This document shows positions 12,892-16,212 of a stretch of 16,212 nucleotides of DNA, piece by piece. The DNA lies in NCBI GenBank assembly GCA_004555735.1, contig SFHH01000029.1:1-16212 (forward strand), in the 5' to 3' direction. The stretch is from Acidaminococcus fermentans (GTDB taxonomy: Bacteria; Bacillota_C; Negativicutes; Acidaminococcales; Acidaminococcaceae). Within the stretch, counting starts at the first letter, position 1; every line of letters starts with the position of its first letter. The position numbers and the translations under genes are program-made. A model generated the notes under the pieces. That model was not told where the DNA came from, did no database searches, and saw only the letters and a list, made by a program, of their open reading frames with translations.

Positions 12892-12905
12892 TTGATTCCA
12901 GTCAA
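12892..12905 (+). promoter_or_regulatory. Fnr/Crp-type operator upstream of pflB
   Basis: TTGA at 12892-12895 and TCAA at 12902-12905 are separated by six bases, and the flanking C and G extend the symmetry to CTTGA-N6-TCAAG. The centre is 41.5 bases before the start predicted from the -10 box at 12928, exactly the spacing seen before pflA. Confidence 0.75.
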
Positions 12906-12927
12906 GGTTTTCCAACGGGAAAAACGG

Positions 12928-12933
12928 TATGAT
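12928..12933 (+). promoter_or_regulatory. -10 box of the pflB promoter
   Basis: TATGAT matches five of six consensus bases. The -35 position holds AGGTTT, a poor match, as expected for an activator-dependent promoter. The predicted start is near 12940, giving a leader of about 42 bases before pflB. Confidence 0.6.
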
Positions 12934-12981
12934 TAGGCCATCAAAAACGAAACCATCAGGAACTCAAAAGGAGGATCTGTA

Positions 12982-15261
12982 ATGAACAGCATCAATCAGA
13001 ATGTTGCATGGAGAGGTTTTAAAGGCATGAAATGGACGGACGACGTGGATGTCCGGGATTTCATCCAGAACAACTATACCCCTTATGACGGGGATGAAAG
13101 CTTCCTGGCAGGCCCTACGGAAGCCACCAACAAACTGTGGGGGAAGGTCCAGGAACTCCAGAAGGAAGAACGGGCCAAAGGCGGCGTGCTGGACTGCGAA
13201 ACGGAAGTGGTCTCCAGCCTGACAGCATACGGCCCCGGCTACATCGATGAATCCATGAAAGACCTGGAACAAGTGGTGGGCCTCCAGACCGACAAGCCGC
13301 TGAAACGGGCCTTCATGCCCTATGGTGGCATCAAGATGGCAGAAGAAGCGGCGGAAACTTACGGCTACAAAGTGAACCCCAAGTTCCACAAGATTTTCAC
13401 CGACTACCACAAGACCCACAACCAGGCCGTGTTCGATGCTTATACCGCTGAAATGCGCAAAGCCCGTCACAGCCATATCGTAACCGGTCTGCCTGATACC
13501 TACGGCCGGGGCCGGATCGTGGGGGACTACCGGAGAGTGGCCCTCTACGGCATCGACTTCCTGATCGACAAGAAAAACGAAGACCTGGACAACTGCGGCT
13601 GCGGCGTCATGACCGATGACATCATCCGGCAGCGGGAAGAACTGGCGGAACAGATCCGGGCCCTGAAGCAGATGAAGGAAATGGCCAAAGTCTACGGCTA
13701 TGATATCTCCGCTCCGGCCAAGAACGCCAAGGAAGCTGTCCAATGGCTGTACTTCGGCTACCTGGCTGCTGTGAAGACCCAGAATGGGGCCGCCATGAGC
13801 GTGGGCCGGATCTCCACCTTCCTGGATATCTATATCAGCCGTGACCTGGCCGAAGGGACCCTGACGGAAGAACAAGCCCAGGAACTGATCGACCACCTGA
13901 CCCTGAAATTCCGCATGGTGAAATTCGCCCGGATCCCCTCCTATAACCAGCTGTTCTCCGGCGACCCGGTATGGGCCACCCTGGAAATGGCCGGCATCGG
14001 CATGGACGGCCGGCACATGGTCACCCGGAACGACTACCGGTTCCTCCACACCCTGGAAAACATGGGGCCTTCTCCGGAACCCAACCTGACTGTGCTGTAT
14101 TCTTCTGCACTGCCGGATAACTTCAAGAAATACGCCGCCCACATTTCCATCACCACTTCCTCCATCCAGTACGAAAACGACGATGTGATGAAGCCGGTAT
14201 GGGGCGATGATTACAGCATCTGCTGCTGCGTATCTGCCACCCAGACCGGGAAGGAAATGCAGTTCTTCGGGGCGCGGGCCAACCTGGGCAAATGCCTGCT
14301 GTACGCCATCAACGGGGGCAAGGACGAAAAATTCCTGACCAAGGACGGCAAACACATGCAGGTAGGGCCGGAATATGCACCCATCACTTCCGATGTGCTG
14401 GATTATGGCGGAGTGATGCACAAATTCGACCTGATGATGGACTGGCTGGCCGGGCTGTATGTGAACATCCTGAACCTGATCCAGTACATGCATGACAAAT
14501 ACTACTACGAAGCGGCTGAAATGGCCCTGATCGACACCGATGTGCGCCGGACCTTTGCCACCGGTATCGCCGGGTTCTCCCATGTGGTGGATTCCCTGTG
14601 CGCCATCAAATATGCCAAAGTATCAACGGTCCGGGATGATTCCGGCCTGGTGGTGGACTACAAGATCGAAGGGGACTTCCCCAAATACGGCAACGATGAT
14701 CCCCGGGCGGATGAAATCGCCGTGTGGCTGCTGAAGACCTTCATGACCAAGCTGCGGAAGCACTACACCTACCGGAATTCCGAAGCCACCACCTCCATCC
14801 TGACCATCACTTCCAATGTGGTGTACGGCGGCGCCACCGGTGCCCTGCCTGATGGACGGAAGGCTTACACCCCGTTCGCTCCTGGTGCCAACCCGGCCTA
14901 TGGTGCGGAACAGAACGGCCTTCTGGCATCCCTGAACTCCGTAGCCAAACTGCCGTACGAATACGCGCTGGACGGGATTTCCAACACCCAGACCATCGCT
15001 CCGGAAACCCTGGGCCACAACGAAGAAGAACAGAAAGCCACCCTGGTACGGGTGATGGACGGTTACTTCGACCAGGGAGCCCACCACCTGAACGTGAACG
15101 TGTTCGGTGTGGATAAGCTGATCGACTGCATGGAACATCCGGAAAAACCGGAATACGCCAACTTCACCATCCGGGTATCCGGCTACGCGGTGAAATTCAT
15201 CGACCTGACCCGGCAGCAGCAGCTGGACGTCATCGCCCGCCGCGCCCACCAGAAGATGTAA
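12982..15261 (+). CDS. pflB: Pyruvate formate-lyase (formate C-acetyltransferase)
   Basis: This glycyl radical enzyme converts pyruvate and CoA to acetyl-CoA and formate during anaerobic growth. The 759-residue product is almost the same length as E. coli PflB (760). The radical glycine is G734 in RVSGYAVKF, at the same number as in E. coli. The catalytic cysteine pair corresponds to C415-C416, within a run of three cysteines (C414-C416) in YSICCCVSATQTG. The order from the long PFL domain to the C-terminal glycine-radical domain is intact. The start follows a near-perfect AAAGGAGG (12967-12974). It forms a functional pair with pflA upstream and has its own predicted Fnr-type promoter. The strong binding site suggests high expression. 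Only the protein's activity on pyruvate is assumed; the close match makes a 2-ketobutyrate or diol-type relative unlikely. Confidence 0.97.
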   Translation: MNSINQNVAWRGFKGMKWTDDVDVRDFIQNNYTPYDGDESFLAGPTEATNKLWGKVQELQKEERAKGGVLDCETEVVSSLTAYGPGYIDESMKDLEQVVGLQTDKPLKRAFMPYGGIKMAEEAAETYGYKVNPKFHKIFTDYHKTHNQAVFDAYTAEMRKARHSHIVTGLPDTYGRGRIVGDYRRVALYGIDFLIDKKNEDLDNCGCGVMTDDIIRQREELAEQIRALKQMKEMAKVYGYDISAPAKNAKEAVQWLYFGYLAAVKTQNGAAMSVGRISTFLDIYISRDLAEGTLTEEQAQELIDHLTLKFRMVKFARIPSYNQLFSGDPVWATLEMAGIGMDGRHMVTRNDYRFLHTLENMGPSPEPNLTVLYSSALPDNFKKYAAHISITTSSIQYENDDVMKPVWGDDYSICCCVSATQTGKEMQFFGARANLGKCLLYAINGGKDEKFLTKDGKHMQVGPEYAPITSDVLDYGGVMHKFDLMMDWLAGLYVNILNLIQYMHDKYYYEAAEMALIDTDVRRTFATGIAGFSHVVDSLCAIKYAKVSTVRDDSGLVVDYKIEGDFPKYGNDDPRADEIAVWLLKTFMTKLRKHYTYRNSEATTSILTITSNVVYGGATGALPDGRKAYTPFAPGANPAYGAEQNGLLASLNSVAKLPYEYALDGISNTQTIAPETLGHNEEEQKATLVRVMDGYFDQGAHHLNVNVFGVDKLIDCMEHPEKPEYANFTIRVSGYAVKFIDLTRQQQLDVIARRAHQKM

Positions 15262-15280
15262 CTGTTCTCACCTCAGTTAC
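15258..15280 (+). terminator. Weak hairpin after pflB
   Basis: GTAACTG (15258-15264) pairs perfectly with CAGTTAC (15274-15280) around a nine-base loop. The left arm includes the pflB stop codon. AAAAAG, not a T-run, follows, so it is at best an inefficient terminator or an mRNA 3'-end stabiliser. Confidence 0.4.
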
Positions 15281-15289
15281 AAAAAGTCC

Positions 15290-15318
15290 TTGACTTTCCT
15301 AGTCAACTAGTGTAGAAT
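15290..15318 (+). promoter_or_regulatory. Promoter of the SAM riboswitch-metQ unit
   Basis: TTGACT at 15290-15295 and TAGAAT at 15313-15318 are 17 bases apart. The start is predicted near 15325. A perfect 6-bp palindrome with a five-base centre, TTGACT-N5-AGTCAA (15290-15306), begins at the -35 box. Confidence 0.85.
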
Positions 15319-15340
15319 CAAAACCATCAAAATCACATAC

Positions 15341-15442
15341 CTTCATCGAGAGCAGCAGAGGGATTTGGCCCTATGAAGCTGCGGCAACCCCCGGACGGGA
15401 AGGTGCCAATTCCAACAGGGATCTTCCCTGGCAGATGAAAAG
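15341..15442 (+). ncRNA. SAM-I (S-box) riboswitch
   Basis: SAM-I riboswitches bind S-adenosylmethionine and shut off methionine synthesis or uptake genes by termination. Helix P1 is TTCATC (15342-15347) with GATGAA (15434-15439). The conserved core includes GAGAGCAGCAGAGGGA, TTGGCCCTATGAAGC and GCGGCAACC, followed by the P4-type hairpin near GGTGCCAATTCCAACAGG. CAGATG (15432-15437), partly in P1, can instead pair with CATCTG (15465-15470) in the left arm of the terminator, giving an antiterminator when SAM is low. Confidence 0.95.
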
Positions 15443-15460
15443 CGAGCTCAGTCATCGGAA

Positions 15461-15489
15461 ACGCCATCTGCCCAGCAGGTGGCGTTTTT
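15461..15489 (+). terminator. SAM riboswitch terminator
   Basis: ACGCCATCTG (15461-15470) pairs with CAGGTGGCGT (15476-15485) over ten positions with one T-G wobble around a CCCAG loop, followed by a run of T ending at 15489. The left arm overlaps the antiterminator segment. Confidence 0.93.
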
Positions 15490-15530
15490 CTTATGAGGCT
15501 TTCGGGAAGGCAACAAAGGAGAGATGTTGA

Positions 15531-16212
15531 ATGAAACTGAAGAAATGGATGGCAGCAGTGGTAACCGTCCTGGCTCTGGCCAGCCTGGTCAGCGGCTGCG
15601 GCAGCGACAAGAAAGCGGCAGCGCCGGCGGAAAAGAAGACCATCACTGTAGGGATCACCCCCGGGTATTCCGAACAGATCATGGAAGTGGTGAAGAAGGA
15701 AGCGGAAAAGCAGGGACTGAAGGTGGAAATCAAGACTTTCTCCGACTACGTGACCCCGGACCAGGCCCTGGCCCAGAAAGACATCGACCTGAACTCCTTC
15801 CAGCATGAACCTTTCCTGCTGGCCTTCAACAAAAAGAACGGCACCAAACTGGTGAGCATCGGCAAGACTTACCTGGCGCCCCTGCGGCTCTATTCCACCA
15901 AGATCAAGAATGTGGCGGACATCAAGGACGGAGACAAGATTGCCATCCCCAACGATCCTTCCAACGGAGGCCGGGCCATCCTGATGCTGAGCAAGCTGGG
16001 CCTTTTGAAAGTGAACCCTGATGTAAAGGCCACGGAACTCACCGTCAACGATATTACGGAAAACCCGAAACACCTGCAGATCGTGGAACTGGAAGCTGCT
16101 CAGCTGCCCCGGAGCCTGGATGACACAGCCGCTTCCATCATCAACGCTGGCTATGCCAATTCCGCCGGCCTCTCCACGGACCTGGCCATTGCCAAGGAAG
16201 ACAACACCAGCC
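15531..16212 (+). CDS. metQ: Methionine ABC transporter substrate-binding lipoprotein (NlpA/MetQ family), 3' truncated
   Basis: This lipoprotein captures methionine outside the membrane for the MetNI ABC importer. The window ends after 227 codons. The family is usually about 265-285 residues, so most of it is present. The N-terminus has a basic start, a hydrophobic segment and the lipobox LVSGC with lipidated C23. The mature part begins ITVGITPGYSEQIMEVVKKEAEKQG and contains YVTPDQALAQKDIDLNSFQHEPFL and DKIAIPNDPSNGGRAI, which are typical NlpA/MetQ blocks. The start at 15531 follows AAAGGAGAG (15515-15523). An overlapping ATG at 15524 is in another frame. The upstream SAM-I riboswitch strongly supports methionine as substrate rather than another ligand. 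metN and metI may follow beyond the window. Confidence 0.93.
   Translation, partial: MKLKKWMAAVVTVLALASLVSGCGSDKKAAAPAEKKTITVGITPGYSEQIMEVVKKEAEKQGLKVEIKTFSDYVTPDQALAQKDIDLNSFQHEPFLLAFNKKNGTKLVSIGKTYLAPLRLYSTKIKNVADIKDGDKIAIPNDPSNGGRAILMLSKLGLLKVNPDVKATELTVNDITENPKHLQIVELEAAQLPRSLDDTAASIINAGYANSAGLSTDLAIAKEDNTS

Noticed and set aside
12875..12892. Small imperfect hairpin AGTTAGC/GCAAACT after pflA
   Set aside because: It has one mismatch, is A/T-rich and lacks a T-run, so it is too weak to call as a terminator.
12964..14583. Long open frame of 539 codons on the - strand, opposite pflB
   Set aside because: It mirrors the third-position bias of pflB, has no ribosome binding site or recognisable domain, and pflB is certain on the other strand.
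15524..15808. 94-codon open frame on the + strand overlapping metQ
   Set aside because: It is out of frame with the clear lipoprotein gene that starts at 15531, and has repetitive shadow composition.
1..16212. Mobile elements, prophage genes or CRISPR arrays
   Set aside because: No transposase, integrase, terminal repeats or regularly spaced repeats were seen. Gene content and codon use are uniform.

Overview
The window looks like ordinary chromosome from an anaerobic, amino-acid-fermenting Firmicute. The best guess is a Negativicute of the Acidaminococcus type. This is inferred from the gltX-cysS-mrnC-thyX order, Gram-positive-style RNA leaders (T-box, SAM-I, ZTP), pyruvate formate-lyase metabolism and GC-rich codon use with heavy CGG arginine. 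No mobile element, phage gene or CRISPR array is seen. All protein genes and all four tRNAs lie on the + strand.

Region 1 (1-4460) is a tightly packed housekeeping operon: 3' part of gltX, then cysS, mrnC (mini-RNase III), thyX (flavin-dependent thymidylate synthase) and an unrecognised 227-aa protein, with overlaps or gaps of a few bases. Region 2 (4461-4997) holds four tandem heptamers, a strong promoter overlaid by an inverted repeat, a tRNA operon (Asp, Phe, Gly, Cys) and two hairpin terminators. Region 3 (5013-7257) holds a PAP2 membrane phosphatase, a secreted protein with an M15-like metallopeptidase motif, and a PflX-type radical SAM protein.

Region 4 (7240-10761) contains two riboswitch-type units. 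A ZTP riboswitch with terminator precedes a stand-alone AICAR transformylase (purH type). A leucine-type T-box with terminator precedes 2-isopropylmalate synthase (leuA). Region 5 (10760-15280) holds a Nudix hydrolase overlapping a Crp/Fnr-family regulator, then pflA and pflB. Each pfl gene is preceded by a TTGA-N6-TCAA palindrome centred at a predicted -41.5, suggesting that the neighbouring regulator controls both. Region 6 (15290-16212) is a promoter, SAM-I riboswitch and terminator, then the start of a methionine-transporter lipoprotein gene (metQ) cut by the window end.

The most interesting signal is the putative self-contained oxygen/redox circuit: a cysteine-containing Fnr-like protein next to pflA and pflB, with two promoters of identical geometry. 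Next are an intrinsic terminator inside the pflA leader, a recurring GGGGCTGTTGCA-type hairpin family, and the operator-like repeats over the tRNA promoter. I see no clearly undescribed multi-gene system. Most of the window is recognisable core metabolism.
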